Assembly (NCBI RefSeq): GCF_900312995.1 | Contig: NZ_ONZI01000002.1 | Coordinates: 801,512 to 865,511 of the forward strand | Reading direction: 5' to 3' | Source of the DNA: Kushneria phyllosphaerae | GTDB lineage: Bacteria > Pseudomonadota > Gammaproteobacteria > Pseudomonadales > Halomonadaceae | DNA length: 64,000 bases | Shown here: positions 36,209 through 46,329 of the stretch, in pieces | How positions within the stretch are numbered: position 1 is the stretch's first letter | Layout of the letters: each line of letters starts with the position of its first letter | The notes under the pieces: model-generated | Databases searched by the model: none | Told to the model about the DNA's origin: nothing | What the model saw: the letters and a program-made list of their open reading frames with translations, nothing else | Made by a program: the position numbers and the translations under genes

Positions 36209-37168
36209 TCAGCCGGCAGGAGGTACCAGCATACGGCGCAGCCAGACCCCGCATTCATCAATGGCCTGGTCGGCCTGAATGTGCTGACCAAGCCTTCGAA
36301 CAAAGGCGTGAATCATGCCGTAGTAGTGGCTGTGACGCGTCAGCACGCCCTGCTCGGCCAGTAGCTCGGCATAGCGCACGCCTTCGTCACACACCGGATC
36401 AAACTCTGCCGTCATGACCAGTGCCGGCGGTAGCCCGGACAGGTCCTGCGGTTCGAGCAGCGTATTGAACGGATGGGCGCGGGCTTTCTCATCCGGCAGA
36501 TACTGCTGGATGTACCAGTCGCGCGCCTCACGAGTGAAACCATAACCGCTGGCATGGCGTGTCAGCGAATCCAGCCCGTCGCGCTGAAAATCCAGCATGG
36601 GATAGAGCAGGCACTGACCGCGCAGCGTTGGCCCGCCCTCATCACGTACCCGCAGCGCTGTCAGCGCTGCCAGAAGCGCACCGGCACTGTCCCCGGCCAG
36701 TGCCAGACGGGTGTCGTCGCCACCAAAACTGCCGGCGTGACGGCCGATATAGCGCACGGCAGCCAGCGCATCATCGGGCGCGGCCGGAAACGGATGCTCC
36801 GGTGCCAGACGATAATCCACAAAGGCCACGATGGTTTTCGAGGCGCGACACAGCGCGCGGCAGATCACGTCATAGGTCGCCAGCGACCCGGTGACAAAAC
36901 CACCGCCATGAAAGAATACCGTGACGGGTCTTGGCCCGCTCGAGCCGTGTACGAAGGGGTAATAAAGTCGCAGTGTCATGGCGCCGCCCGGGCCGGGAAT
37001 CGAGATATCCCTGATTTCTGCGACCGGATACGCCAGCGGCGGGCGCTGAAGTTTCAGATTGGCCTGATCGGCGACAGCGCGGCGCTGGGCAACACTCATG
37101 GCGCTGACATCCGGCGCCCTTTCTGCGGCTTCCTGCAGCCAGCGTCCAAACTGCGAATCTAGTGGCAT
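36209..37168 (-). CDS. Alpha/beta hydrolase of the HSL (lipase/esterase) family
   Basis: A 319-residue carboxylesterase. The oxyanion HGGGF (in FFHGGGFVTGS), the nucleophile elbow GDSAG (in ALAGDSAGALLAALT), the acid in TAEFDPVCDEG and the His in GMIHAFVRRLG form the complete catalytic set of the hormone-sensitive-lipase family. AGGAGG precedes the ATG. It lies upstream of cstA on the same strand with 198 bases between, so it may be separately transcribed. The natural ester is unknown. Confidence 0.9.
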   Translation of the reverse strand: MPLDSQFGRWLQEAAERAPDVSAMSVAQRRAVADQANLKLQRPPLAYPVAEIRDISIPGPGGAMTLRLYYPFVHGSSGPRPVTVFFHGGGFVTGSLATYDVICRALCRASKTIVAFVDYRLAPEHPFPAAPDDALAAVRYIGRHAGSFGGDDTRLALAGDSAGALLAALTALRVRDEGGPTLRGQCLLYPMLDFQRDGLDSLTRHASGYGFTREARDWYIQQYLPDEKARAHPFNTLLEPQDLSGLPPALVMTAEFDPVCDEGVRYAELLAEQGVLTRHSHYYGMIHAFVRRLGQHIQADQAIDECGVWLRRMLVPPAG

Positions 37169-37304
37169 ATTCCCCTCCTCTGACGTGGCTCCAAGCCCTC
37201 AGCCTAACCTGAATGGAGCTGCGCGTCGCGATGACGCACAATGTATGCGATTTTCACCACAGTCATGGTCCTGGACACGGACTCACTTCTGTTAACGGTT
37301 GCTC

Positions 37305-38339
37305 ATGAACACTCGCACACTTGCCCCCCTTTACCCCATTATCGCCGCCATGCTGCTGACCGGCTGTGACCGCGTCCCCGAAGTCGAACTGGCTCAGGGT
37401 GAGGCACAGGGCACCACTTATCACATCAAGTGGTGGGGCGAGGATGCCCCCGCTCATGGAGACATCGAGGCGGACCTGACCCGGGTACTCACAAAGATCG
37501 ATCAGGACATTTCGACCTATCGTGACGACTCCTGGATTTCACGCTTTAACGACAGTCGCAGTACCAATTGGCAGGCAGCGCCGTCCGACGTCATTCATCT
37601 GCTGCAGATTGCACGCCGCGTCAATGAACAGTCGCAGGGCTGCTACGACCCGACGGTCGCTCCGCTGTTTCGGTTGTGGGGATTTCAGGACGAACATTTC
37701 CAGGTGCCCTCGGAAGCGGACATCCGTGAGGCCATGACGCATATCGGCCTTGAGCATCTCGAGATCGACGCCAGCGCCGGAAAAATCCGCAAGACGATTC
37801 CCGAGCTTTCCATCGATCTATCCTCGATGGGCGAAGGCTTCAGCGTGGATCAGATTGCCGCAATGCTGGAATCCCATGGCATTCACGATTACCTGGCAGA
37901 GCTGGGCGGCGACATGCGCATCCGCGGCACCAAGCCGGACGATGAGCCCTGGCGGGTCGGGATCGAGACGCCAAGCCCCGGCGAGCGCCGCGCCGGCCAT
38001 ATCGTGACCGTCAACGACCGCCAGGGGCTCTCTCTCAACACCTCTGGTACCTACCGCCGCTATTTTGACGACAGCGGCCATGCCTATGGCCATATCATCG
38101 ATCCGCGCAGTGGCCACCCCGCCACGCATGATCTGGTCTCGGCCACCGTCTTTGGCACCGAGGCCGCCGTCAGCGACGCCTGGGCCACCACCATGCTCTG
38201 TCTGGGACGAGAGGACGGCACTACCGTGGCGGACAGTGAAGGCCTGCCGGTCTATCTCATCGAACGCCACGCAGAAAACGACTTTACCGACAGCCGCACG
38301 AAGGCGCTGGAAAAAAGCCAAAGGCTCACGCTGGAATAG
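37305..38339 (+). CDS. apbE: FAD:protein FMN transferase, ApbE-like lipoprotein
   Basis: Periplasmic flavinyl transferase that attaches FMN through a phosphodiester bond to Thr of target redox proteins. The 344-residue product has a lipobox (LLTGC, Cys near residue 22), the start of the fold EAQGTTYHIKW, the DPTVAPLFRLWGF segment, the FAD/metal motif IDLSSMGEGFSVDQIA, and HIIDPRSGHP. AKGYAVD-type residues are replaced here by GEGFSVD, the usual ApbE pattern. The metal Asp/Thr motif VSDAWATTMLCLG is present. No Nqr or Rnf genes are near. Confidence 0.9.
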   Translation: MNTRTLAPLYPIIAAMLLTGCDRVPEVELAQGEAQGTTYHIKWWGEDAPAHGDIEADLTRVLTKIDQDISTYRDDSWISRFNDSRSTNWQAAPSDVIHLLQIARRVNEQSQGCYDPTVAPLFRLWGFQDEHFQVPSEADIREAMTHIGLEHLEIDASAGKIRKTIPELSIDLSSMGEGFSVDQIAAMLESHGIHDYLAELGGDMRIRGTKPDDEPWRVGIETPSPGERRAGHIVTVNDRQGLSLNTSGTYRRYFDDSGHAYGHIIDPRSGHPATHDLVSATVFGTEAAVSDAWATTMLCLGREDGTTVADSEGLPVYLIERHAENDFTDSRTKALEKSQRLTLE

Positions 38340-38360
38340 CGCCACCGATCGGCAGAACAG

Positions 38361-38391
38361 AAAAAGGCAGCCGGCCCGCGGGTGGGCTGCC
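38361..38391 (-). terminator. Intrinsic terminator for the glutamine amidotransferase gene
   Basis: GGCAGCC and GGCTGCC flank a GC-rich loop; on the minus strand the stem is followed by TTTTT (A-run 38361-38365). It lies just after the stop at 38406. Confidence 0.75.
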
Positions 38392-38405
38392 AGCATCAAG
38401 AAGGT

Positions 38406-39122
38406 CTAGTCGGCAGCGCTGCCATCACGCATGAAATTGACGATCCAGCGCGCCATGACATGATCGTCGACCGGGGCATTGAGCGAGGCCATGGCCTCGC
38501 GGCGACGCCGGTCCGGCAGCCTGTCGCCCTTGTCGGCCATCAGATCTGCGCTGCATGCCTTCGAGAACTCGGGATGACCCTGAACGCTCATGAAGCGGGC
38601 ACCATACTGCAGCAGGTAAAAGGGACAGAACGGGCTTTCGGCCAGCACCTCGGTGCCTTCCGGCAGGGCCAGTACCTGGTCCTGATGACTGACGATCAGA
38701 TCCAGCCCTTCCTGCCCGGGCGTCATCCACGGTTTATGATGTATCACCGTATTAAACGACACCCCCACGCCCCAGCCGCGATCGCTTTTCCCCACACGAC
38801 CGCCAAGCGCCTGCGCCATCGCCTGGTGGCCAAAGCAGATGCCCACCACCGTTTGATGCTCGGCGTGTAGACGGCGAATCAGGGCCAGTAGCGACTCGAT
38901 CCAGGCATGCCCCTCGTAGACGCCGGCCTTGCTGCCGGAAATCAGCCAGGCATCGACCACATCAGATTCGGTGGGCAGCTCACCGTCGTGAACCCGCCAG
39001 GTGACGAATTCGATGGCGGGGTCCACCGCCTGTAAAAGCCCCGCATACAGGGCTGGATAGTTGCCATGCACACTGGCCACATGGGGGGCCAGATCATCAC
39101 ACTGCAGCAGACCGACTTTCAT
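38406..39122 (-). CDS. Class I glutamine amidotransferase (GMP synthase-like)
   Basis: A 238-residue class I glutamine amidotransferase or gamma-glutamyl hydrolase. The nucleophile is Cys in VVGICFGHQAMAQALGG, and the His-Glu pair is in QGHPEFS. The stand-alone form resembles the GuaA N-terminal domain but lacks the synthetase part. The permease directly upstream (about 90 bases) resembles ethanolamine permeases, so it may remove or transfer a gamma-glutamyl group in amine catabolism. That link is inference from position. The ATG is at 39122. Confidence 0.83.
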   Translation of the reverse strand: MKVGLLQCDDLAPHVASVHGNYPALYAGLLQAVDPAIEFVTWRVHDGELPTESDVVDAWLISGSKAGVYEGHAWIESLLALIRRLHAEHQTVVGICFGHQAMAQALGGRVGKSDRGWGVGVSFNTVIHHKPWMTPGQEGLDLIVSHQDQVLALPEGTEVLAESPFCPFYLLQYGARFMSVQGHPEFSKACSADLMADKGDRLPDRRRREAMASLNAPVDDHVMARWIVNFMRDGSAAD

Positions 39123-39209
39123 GCGTGGTTACACCCTTTTTCTATCAACAGACACTGTCATCAGACGCTTTTATCGAATTCTGTTATCAGATGCGCCCAT
39201 CGAACAGGG

Positions 39210-40646
39210 TTACTTTAATGTCGCCTCGGCGCTGGCAATGGCGTCAAATTCCTCTTCCGGCGCCTGTGCCACCAGTCGCTTGCGACTGTAAAGCCCAAAC
39301 CAGGCCAGCATGATGGCGTAGAAAAGACCTGCCCAGAGCGCGGCCTGCAGACTGACCACAAAGGTCGAGATAAAGGCAATGATGGAGAGTCCCAGCGCCA
39401 CCCCGGAGGTCCAGCGCCCGCCCGGCGTTTTATAGGGCCGTGCCAGGTCCGGCTCGCGGGTGCGCAGTAGCCAGTGCGACAGCGTCATCATGGCGTATGA
39501 GATGGTCGCGCCGAACACGGCCATGGTGATCATCAAATCCCCCTGCCCGGTCAGTGACAGTAAAAAGCCGATGACGCCGGGCACGATCAGGGCCAGTACG
39601 GGCGCCCCGCGGCGGCTGGTAATCGACAGTATCCGGGGAATGTAGCCGGCCCGCGACAAGGCAAACACCTGACGCGAATAGCCAAAGATGATCGAGAAAA
39701 ACGAGGCAATCAGCCCGAACAGGCCGATCAGATTCACAAAGCTTGCCGCCCAGTTGCCCAGCCCGTAGACGGCGTTGAGGGCGTCCACCAGCGGCGCCGC
39801 CGAAGTACTCATGGCGCGGGCACCGGCACCGCCCGGCGCCAGTAGCAGCATGCAAAAGGCGAAAACCAGCAGGACAGCCATCGCCGCGATAATGCCGCGT
39901 GGCATGTCGCGTCCGGGATGGCGCGATTCTTCAGCGGCCAGCGGGACCCCCTCAACGGCCAGAAACAGCCACATGGCAAAGGGGATCGCCCCCCAGATCC
40001 CCATATAGCCGTTGGGCAGAAAGAGGGAAGCGCCCAGCGCCTGGGTCGGGGCGATATCAAAAAGTCGGGCGGTGTCAAAATGCGGCAGCATGCCGACGAT
40101 GAACACGACAATGGCGATCACGGCCAGCGCCGTGACCCCCATCATGATGCGAAGCGCCTCACCTGCACCCCACAGATGCAGCCCCACAAAGGCGATATAA
40201 AACACGGCATAGACCAGCGGCCCGTCGAGCCCGATCAGGGAATTGACGTAGCCGCCAATGAAGATGGCAATCGCTGCTGGTGCAATGGCGTATTCGAGCA
40301 AAATGGCCGTGCCGGTGATGTAGCCGCCCCACGGTCCCATGGCCCGGCGGGCAAAGCTGTAGCCGCCGCCGGCGGTCGGCAGCGATGAGGAGAGCTCCGC
40401 CAGCGACAGCACCATGGCGGTGTACATGATGGCCATCAGGATGGTGGCGATCAGCATGCCGCCAAAACCGCCGACACCGATGCCCAGGTTCCAGCCGGCA
40501 AAATCACCGGAGATCACATAGGACACGCCCAGCGTTGCCAGCAGCACCCAGCCGGCGGCGCCCTTTTTGAGCTGGCGCTTTTGCAGATAGTCTTCAGCCA
40601 CGGCGTCGTGACGAACGCCGCTGTCGTGCCTTTTATCATGCGTCAT
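39210..40646 (-). CDS. APC-family amino acid/ethanolamine permease
   Basis: A 478-residue transporter with 12 transmembrane segments. YLQKRQLKKGAAGWVLLATLG, GVSYVISGDFAGWNLGIG and PTAGGGYSFARRAMGPWGGY are close to the ethanolamine-permease (Eat) group of the amino-acid-polyamine-organocation superfamily. GAGG is at suitable distance before the ATG. The glutamine amidotransferase gene follows with 87 bases between. No ethanolamine ammonia-lyase genes lie in the window, so the substrate is uncertain. Confidence 0.83.
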   Translation of the reverse strand: MTHDKRHDSGVRHDAVAEDYLQKRQLKKGAAGWVLLATLGVSYVISGDFAGWNLGIGVGGFGGMLIATILMAIMYTAMVLSLAELSSSLPTAGGGYSFARRAMGPWGGYITGTAILLEYAIAPAAIAIFIGGYVNSLIGLDGPLVYAVFYIAFVGLHLWGAGEALRIMMGVTALAVIAIVVFIVGMLPHFDTARLFDIAPTQALGASLFLPNGYMGIWGAIPFAMWLFLAVEGVPLAAEESRHPGRDMPRGIIAAMAVLLVFAFCMLLLAPGGAGARAMSTSAAPLVDALNAVYGLGNWAASFVNLIGLFGLIASFFSIIFGYSRQVFALSRAGYIPRILSITSRRGAPVLALIVPGVIGFLLSLTGQGDLMITMAVFGATISYAMMTLSHWLLRTREPDLARPYKTPGGRWTSGVALGLSIIAFISTFVVSLQAALWAGLFYAIMLAWFGLYSRKRLVAQAPEEEFDAIASAEATLK

Positions 40647-40799
40647 GACGACACCTCGCGATTGTTGTTATTGGTCGCATTGTGAGGGGCCACCCGCGGG
40701 CGGCCCCGTGCCCGGTCACGATTCAGGCGTGCCTGAGCGTCAGGTCATCATGCCCTGTCAGATCGGATCAGGCGAGTGCCTGCCGGCATCGAGTGCTGT

Positions 40800-41195
40800 C
40801 TATTTTGCTTTTTGAGATTCATGCGAGTCGTCATGCCCGGCAATCCAGTGCTCGAGCAGACTGATTTCACGCTGCTGGGCATCGATGACATCACGTGCCA
40901 GTGACCGCATCTGCTCGTCGCTGCCGTGCTCAAGCTCGATACGCGCCATGTCGAGCGCACCTTTGTGATGGGCCAGCATGCCGCGTGCAAAGTCCATATC
41001 GACATTGCCACTGGTACTGATGGCCATGTCGTGATGCATGCGCTGATTGGCCTCACTGAAGGCGTGCGCCGCCTGATCGGCCTCGCCCGCCGATGCGCCA
41101 TGAACCTCGTGCGTGGCGGGCGCCTCTGCCAACGCCACGCCAGACATCAGCAGCCCGGCGACAAGTGACATACCGCGACCGGATATTGAGAACAT
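40800..41195 (-). CDS. DUF305 (CopM-like) periplasmic protein
   Basis: A 131-residue DUF305 protein with a Sec signal peptide (about residues 1-23, ending ALAEA). The His-rich helical hallmarks ANQRMHHDMAI and FARGMLAHHKGALDMARIEL, and the second-half QREISLLEHWI, are diagnostic. Cyanobacterial CopM, the best-studied relative, binds copper; metal binding here is a family inference. GGGAGGAAAG precedes the ATG. It lies alone between the permease and the sugar kinase, both on the same strand. Confidence 0.88.
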   Translation of the reverse strand: MFSISGRGMSLVAGLLMSGVALAEAPATHEVHGASAGEADQAAHAFSEANQRMHHDMAISTSGNVDMDFARGMLAHHKGALDMARIELEHGSDEQMRSLARDVIDAQQREISLLEHWIAGHDDSHESQKAK

Positions 41196-41229
41196 CTCTT
41201 TCCTCCCTGATCAACCATGGCGATGGTGT

Positions 41230-42174
41230 TTACGTCACGATCTCGTGACGACGAGGCAGATCCGGACCGCGCTGCTGGCAGGTATGTGCTGCCGCCCGCA
41301 TGGCAAATTCCACCATGTCGCGGCGCTGATCCAGCGTCAGCTGACCGGGGCCTTCGGGCGTGGCCAGGCCCTGTTCGTCAAGCCAGGCCAGCAGGGCGGC
41401 CATGAAGCTGTCGCCGGCGCCCACGGCGTCCACCACACTGATCACTTCAGGCGTGAACGACTCGCTGCCGCTTGTCGTGAAAAGCGTGACGCCCTCCCCG
41501 CCGCGGGTCATGATGACCATCGGGCAACGGTCATTAAGCCAGCCGCGGATCACCTCTTCCGGGTCCCTGTCCGGATAAAGGGACGCAAGATCTTCATCGC
41601 TGATCTTGATCAGATGGGCATGCGCAGCGAAGGTATTGATACGCTCGCGCCAGCGGGCCACGTCGGGCTCGACCTTGAGACGAATGTTGGGATCCAGCGA
41701 GATCAGGCAGCGGTCGCGCTCACGCGCCACCAGCGCCTCCAGCGTTTCGGTGGTGGGCGAGACGGCGAGCGCATAGGAACCGACATGAATGGCATGCACC
41801 GTCTCAAGGTTTGAGGGCAAATGCGCCGTTTCCAGCATGCGATCGGCGCCGCACTGGTTGTAAAAGACGTAGCGCGGCGAGCCGTTATCATCCAGCGTCA
41901 CCATGGCCAGCGTGGTCGCACTGCCGGGAATTTCGACCATAAAATCGGTCTCGACCGCCTCACTGGCCAGCACCGCACGCAGGCGCTCGCCCAGCGCGTC
42001 CTGCGCCAGCCCGGTGAAGAAGGCGGACTGACGCTCAAGGCGTGAAAGGCCGATGGCAACGTTCATGGGCGAGCCGCCGGCCACGGCCGTAAACGACAGC
42101 GATGAAGCGTCCGGGGCGATCTGCCCCTCATCGGAAAAGAAGTCAAAAAGGGCCTCACCGCAGACCAGAAACAT
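41230..42174 (-). CDS. PfkB-family sugar kinase (fructokinase-like)
   Basis: A 314-residue kinase of the ribokinase family. The N-terminal GEALFDFF and AVAGGSPMNVAIGLSRLER match fructokinases, and the C-terminal signature DAVGAGDSFMAALLAWL includes the catalytic Asp and anion hole. GGAGG precedes the ATG. The gene upstream on the same strand is a polyol dehydrogenase; together they could convert sorbitol or mannitol via fructose to fructose-6-phosphate. The transporter is not in the window. Confidence 0.87.
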   Translation of the reverse strand: MFLVCGEALFDFFSDEGQIAPDASSLSFTAVAGGSPMNVAIGLSRLERQSAFFTGLAQDALGERLRAVLASEAVETDFMVEIPGSATTLAMVTLDDNGSPRYVFYNQCGADRMLETAHLPSNLETVHAIHVGSYALAVSPTTETLEALVARERDRCLISLDPNIRLKVEPDVARWRERINTFAAHAHLIKISDEDLASLYPDRDPEEVIRGWLNDRCPMVIMTRGGEGVTLFTTSGSESFTPEVISVVDAVGAGDSFMAALLAWLDEQGLATPEGPGQLTLDQRRDMVEFAMRAAAHTCQQRGPDLPRRHEIVT

Positions 42175-42269
42175 CGAACGCCTCCACAACCGTTTGAAAA
42201 GGAACAAGCTTAACGCACCCGGGCCCGAACGTCGTGGGCCTCATCCGCTGCCCCTTTTCGACCGTTCGA

Positions 42270-43328
42270 TCAGTGCCGGTCGTCGGCGGCCACCCTGATC
42301 TGCAGCTTGACGTCCGTGGGCCGCGCCTCGGTAGCTCGATCAAAGGCCGCCACGCTCTGGTCGAAATCAAAGGTTTCGGCAATCAGCGGCTTGAGGTTCA
42401 CCTTGCCGGAGGCGATCAGTTCGATGGCCCGGTCATAGACGTTGGCATAGCGAAAAACGGTCTCGATGCGCACTTCCTTAGTCTGGGCGAGGACCACATC
42501 GAAGCTGACCTTTTCGACCGGCATGCCGACCAGCACCATGACGCCGCCCGGACGAACGCAGGCCAGCGCATCGTCATACACACGCGGGCTGCCGCTGGCT
42601 TCAAACACCACATCGGCGCCCCAGCCTTCACCGGTCAGCTCGGCGACGCGCTCGGTCAGCGACTCGTGGGCCACGTTGACCGGAATCAGCCCCTTGTACC
42701 CGGCAGCAATGGCGAGCTTGTCATCCACCACATCAGAGATCACCACGCGGCTGGCGCCGGAGGCCAGAGCCGCCAGGGCCACCATCAGGCCGATCGGGCC
42801 GCAGCCAGTCACCACACAGGTATCGCCCGGCTGCAATTTTGCCTTGACCACGGCCTGCATGCCCACCGCAAACGGCTCGACCATGGCCCCTTCGGCAAAG
42901 GAGACGCTGTCCGGCAGCTTGAAGGTAAACGCTGCCGGATGAATGACCTCGGGCGTAAGACAGCCATGGATGGGCGGCGTGGCCCAGAAGCGTACGGCAG
43001 GGTCGACGTTGTACATTCCGAGTTTTGACGCACGCGAGGTCGCATCCGGAATACCCGGCTCCATGCAGACCCGATCACCCGGAGCAAGCGTTTTGACATT
43101 GGCGCCGACTTCCATGACGGTACCGGCGCCCTCGTGACCCAGCACCATCGGCGCCTCCACCACAAAGGGACCGATGCGCCCGTGGGTGTAGTAGTGAATA
43201 TCGCTACCGCAGATGCCCACGGTGTGCATACTGATGCGCACCTCATCCGGTCCGACCTCACCGGGCAGTTCGATCTCACGCAGGGCCAGCTCGTTCTGAC
43301 GCTCCAGTACCAGTGCTTTCGCCTTCAT
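42270..43328 (-). CDS. Zinc-type xylitol/sorbitol dehydrogenase
   Basis: Medium-chain NAD-dependent alcohol dehydrogenase of 352 residues. The catalytic zinc ligands are seen in [25 protein letters not shown] and the acidic [12 protein letters not shown]; the nucleotide fold is [17 protein letters not shown]. The four structural-zinc cysteines usual in sorbitol dehydrogenases are absent: the stretch reads [16 protein letters not shown], as in the Gluconobacter/Morganella xylitol dehydrogenase type that has lost structural zinc. The start at 43328 fits the conserved MKAKALVLE; a longer in-frame extension is not family-like. It precedes the sugar kinase by 95 bases. Confidence 0.88.
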   Translation of the reverse strand: MKAKALVLERQNELALREIELPGEVGPDEVRISMHTVGICGSDIHYYTHGRIGPFVVEAPMVLGHEGAGTVMEVGANVKTLAPGDRVCMEPGIPDATSRASKLGMYNVDPAVRFWATPPIHGCLTPEVIHPAAFTFKLPDSVSFAEGAMVEPFAVGMQAVVKAKLQPGDTCVVTGCGPIGLMVALAALASGASRVVISDVVDDKLAIAAGYKGLIPVNVAHESLTERVAELTGEGWGADVVFEASGSPRVYDDALACVRPGGVMVLVGMPVEKVSFDVVLAQTKEVRIETVFRYANVYDRAIELIASGKVNLKPLIAETFDFDQSVAAFDRATEARPTDVKLQIRVAADDRH

Positions 43329-43401
43329 GTCACGACCTCTCGTTGATGGACTGCCCTGCAGTGTCAGCGCCAGAGGGCGCCAGCGCTTTACAACCATGGT
43401 C

Positions 43402-44784
43402 TTATAAAAAAAGGCCCTGCGACGCAACGCCTTCCGGCTGGAAAGGGTAAATCGATCCCAGTGCCATCAGGTCGGTCAGCTCCTGAAGCGCTGCCAGCGA
43501 CTCGTGGGCCAGCTGCGGGTCGGCAAGATCCTCAAGCGTCAGACGATCGCGATAGTGACGCTCGACCCATTGGACGAGGTCCCGATACAGGCCATCATCA
43601 AGCATGACGCGCCCGCTCATCGCCTGACGTTCGGCCTCATCAAGCACCACACGCAGGCGCAGGCAGGCCGGGCCGCCGCCGTTGCGCATACTCTGTTTGA
43701 CGTCGCGTACCACAACCTCGCTGATCGGGTTGTTGCCCCCCAGCAGCAGGTTCTGGATCGTCATCCAGACGGCCTCATCGGCCTCGCACTCCCCCGGCAC
43801 CACCAGCGTCATGCTGCCGTCGCTCTGGCTCAAAAGCTGGGAATTGAACAGATAGCTCGCCACCGCGGCTTCCAGCGGCACGGCCTCCTCGGGCACGCGG
43901 ATGGGAATCAGCGGCTGGCCATCGCTGCGCGCGGCAAGACGATCGCGCAACGCCTCCAGCACCGCACGCTCTTCAAGGAAGGCACGCTCGTGATAGAGCA
44001 GCACCGGGCCATTGCCGACACAGATCACGTCATTGTGAAACACGCCTGCGTCGATGGCCTCCGGGTGCTGCTGGGCAAACACGGTCTGCTGATCACTCAA
44101 ACCGTGCTGGCGCGCCAGCGCCCGGCAGGCCCTGAGCGTTTGACGCGGGCGATGGTGTGTCGGGGCAGCCAGGGTGTCCGGCGCCGGGTCGCCATGCACG
44201 AACAGATGCACGCCCGGACCGCCGTGCTGCGCGCATAGGCGAGTATGGTTGGCCGCGCCCTCATCGGAAAACCAGGGCGTGGCCGGCAGTGCCGGGTGGT
44301 GGGCAAAGTATCGATCGTCGGCGAAGATCGCCCTGAGGGTTCGCGCGGTCTGCGCCGTCTCGATCGAGCGATGCAGCGCCGACTGCATGTTGGCGGGCGT
44401 AACGTGTACGCGTGAATCCAGCGTGTCGCGCGAGGGCGTGATGGTGGCGGCGTTGGCCGTCCACATGGCCGCCGCCGAGCAGGCGGCGTACAAAAGCTCG
44501 GGCGACTCGCTGCCGACTCGCGGCAGAACATCTTCCGGGGCGCCGCGATAGCCAAGACGATGCAACAGCCCCATGTCGGGGCGCTGCTGCGGCGGCAATA
44601 CCGCCTGAGCAAAGCCGGCATCGCGTGAGGCCTTCATCTTTTCAAGCCCTTGCAACGCCGCTTCTCGCGGGTTGGAGATCAGCCCGGCGTGACGTTTCGA
44701 GGCCAGATTGCCCTGCGCCAGCCCCGCGTAGTTGTGTGTGGGGCCCACCAGACCATCAAAATTGATCTCGATGGCATCACTCAT
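43402..44784 (-). CDS. astB: N-succinylarginine dihydrolase
   Basis: Second step of the arginine succinyltransferase pathway: N-succinylarginine to N-succinylornithine, ammonia and carbon dioxide. The 460-residue product begins with [17 protein letters not shown], has the catalytic region [18 protein letters not shown] and the nucleophile Cys in [14 protein letters not shown], and is slightly longer than the ~445 residues of enteric AstB. The start overlaps the stop of astD (TCAT/ATGA, 44781-44784), so the two are coupled. Confidence 0.96.
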   Translation of the reverse strand: MSDAIEINFDGLVGPTHNYAGLAQGNLASKRHAGLISNPREAALQGLEKMKASRDAGFAQAVLPPQQRPDMGLLHRLGYRGAPEDVLPRVGSESPELLYAACSAAAMWTANAATITPSRDTLDSRVHVTPANMQSALHRSIETAQTARTLRAIFADDRYFAHHPALPATPWFSDEGAANHTRLCAQHGGPGVHLFVHGDPAPDTLAAPTHHRPRQTLRACRALARQHGLSDQQTVFAQQHPEAIDAGVFHNDVICVGNGPVLLYHERAFLEERAVLEALRDRLAARSDGQPLIPIRVPEEAVPLEAAVASYLFNSQLLSQSDGSMTLVVPGECEADEAVWMTIQNLLLGGNNPISEVVVRDVKQSMRNGGGPACLRLRVVLDEAERQAMSGRVMLDDGLYRDLVQWVERHYRDRLTLEDLADPQLAHESLAALQELTDLMALGSIYPFQPEGVASQGLFL

Positions 44785-46304
44785 ATGGCCTCCTCACCGT
44801 CATGGCAGGCCAGCGTAATGCCCGGCGGCAGCTGATCCGGCAGCACCAGCGTATCGCTTTCCATGGAAGCGACCGGCCAGGCACAGTAATCCGCTGCATA
44901 CCAGGCGCTGGGGCGGTGATTGCCGCTGGCGCCCACGCCACCGAAGGGCGCATCGCTGGCCGCACCGGTGGTCTGTCGATTCCAGTTGACCACGCCGGCA
45001 CGAATGCGCAGCACAAAGTCTTCCCAGACCTCTAAAGTGCCGCCAATCAGTCCGGCGGCCAGTCCAAAACGGGTGTTGTTGGCCTCGGCAATCGCATTTT
45101 CCCAATCAGGATAACGGTATATTTTTAGCAACGGTCCGAAATATTCCTCGTCCGACCCCTCAATGCCGGTCACGTCCATCAACCCCGGCGACAGCAGACT
45201 GGTGCCCTTCTTCACGCACGTCATGCGCGACAGCACCCTTGCCCCCATCGTCTCGAGCTGCTGCTGGGCGTCGAGCATTTTCTGCGCCGCCTCTGGAGAC
45301 ACCAGCCCGCTGTAGAATGGCTCCTGCTCGCCGTGTCCATCCATACCATCAAACTGCGGCCCCACCACCAGCGTGGCCAGTGTTTGACGCAGGGCCTCGA
45401 TCAGCCGATCTCCCGAAGTGCCTTCCGGCACCAGCAGACGTCGGGCGCAGGTACAGCGCTGGCCGCCCGATAGATAGGCGGACTGAATAATGGTCAGCAC
45501 CGTGGCCTCGATGTCTTCCGGCACGTCATGAATCAGCAGCGGATTATTGCCGCCCAGCTCCAGCGCCAGCATCGTCTCCAGTCGACCGCCCATGCCTTCG
45601 TGCAGACGCTTTCCGGTCCCCTCGCTGCCGGTAAAGAGCAGCCCGTCGATCCCGGTGTCGCCGGCCAGCGCCTGGCCGGTCTCGATGCCGCCCTGTACCA
45701 GATTGATCACGCCCGGCGGCAGGCCGGCTTCCTGCCAGCAGGAAAGCACCAGATCAGCCGTGGCCGGCGTCAGCTCGCTGGGCTTGAATACCACCGTGTT
45801 GCCGGCCAGAAGCGCGGGCACGATATGACCATTGGGCAGATGGCCCGGAAAATTGTAAGGCCCGAAAACGGCCATGACGCCGTGGGGGCGATGACGCACC
45901 ACGGCGCGCACGCCGGCGTTTTCCCGCACGCGGGTGGGCGTGCGTTCATGCCAGGCCGCCATGGAAACGGCAATCTTGCCGATCATGGCCTGAACTTCGG
46001 TACCGGCCTCCCAGCGTGGCTTGCCGGTTTCCCGGGCAATGGTATCCGCCAGCACGCTGCGGTGATGTTCCAGACGCTCACGGAAGGCTTCCAGCAGGGC
46101 GATACGGGTCTCGATCGGCTGTCGTGCCCAGCCCGGAAAGGCTTTCCGGGCGGCAGCAACCGCTCGCGCCACCTGATCGACACTGGCACCACGACCCTGC
46201 CAGAGACCTTCACCGCTGACCGGGTCACGCTTTTCAAATGCGCTCCCCTCGCCCGAAATCCATTCACCGCCTACCAACAGCTGCTGCATGATCTCGATAC
46301 TCAT
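44781..46304 (-). CDS. astD: Succinylglutamate-semialdehyde dehydrogenase
   Basis: Fourth step of the pathway, NAD-dependent oxidation of N-succinylglutamate semialdehyde. The 507-residue aldehyde dehydrogenase shows GPYNFPGHLPNGHIVPALLAG, FTGSEGTGKRLHEG, the catalytic Glu in LALELGGNNPLLI and the nucleophile Cys in YLSGGQRCTCARR. GGAGGAAGAG precedes the ATG at 46304, giving MSIEIMQQLLVGG. It overlaps astB by four bases and follows aruG after 25 bases. Confidence 0.96.
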   Translation of the reverse strand: MSIEIMQQLLVGGEWISGEGSAFEKRDPVSGEGLWQGRGASVDQVARAVAAARKAFPGWARQPIETRIALLEAFRERLEHHRSVLADTIARETGKPRWEAGTEVQAMIGKIAVSMAAWHERTPTRVRENAGVRAVVRHRPHGVMAVFGPYNFPGHLPNGHIVPALLAGNTVVFKPSELTPATADLVLSCWQEAGLPPGVINLVQGGIETGQALAGDTGIDGLLFTGSEGTGKRLHEGMGGRLETMLALELGGNNPLLIHDVPEDIEATVLTIIQSAYLSGGQRCTCARRLLVPEGTSGDRLIEALRQTLATLVVGPQFDGMDGHGEQEPFYSGLVSPEAAQKMLDAQQQLETMGARVLSRMTCVKKGTSLLSPGLMDVTGIEGSDEEYFGPLLKIYRYPDWENAIAEANNTRFGLAAGLIGGTLEVWEDFVLRIRAGVVNWNRQTTGAASDAPFGGVGASGNHRPSAWYAADYCAWPVASMESDTLVLPDQLPPGITLACHDGEEAI

Positions 46305-46329
46305 CTCTTCCTCCATGAACATGGCATGC

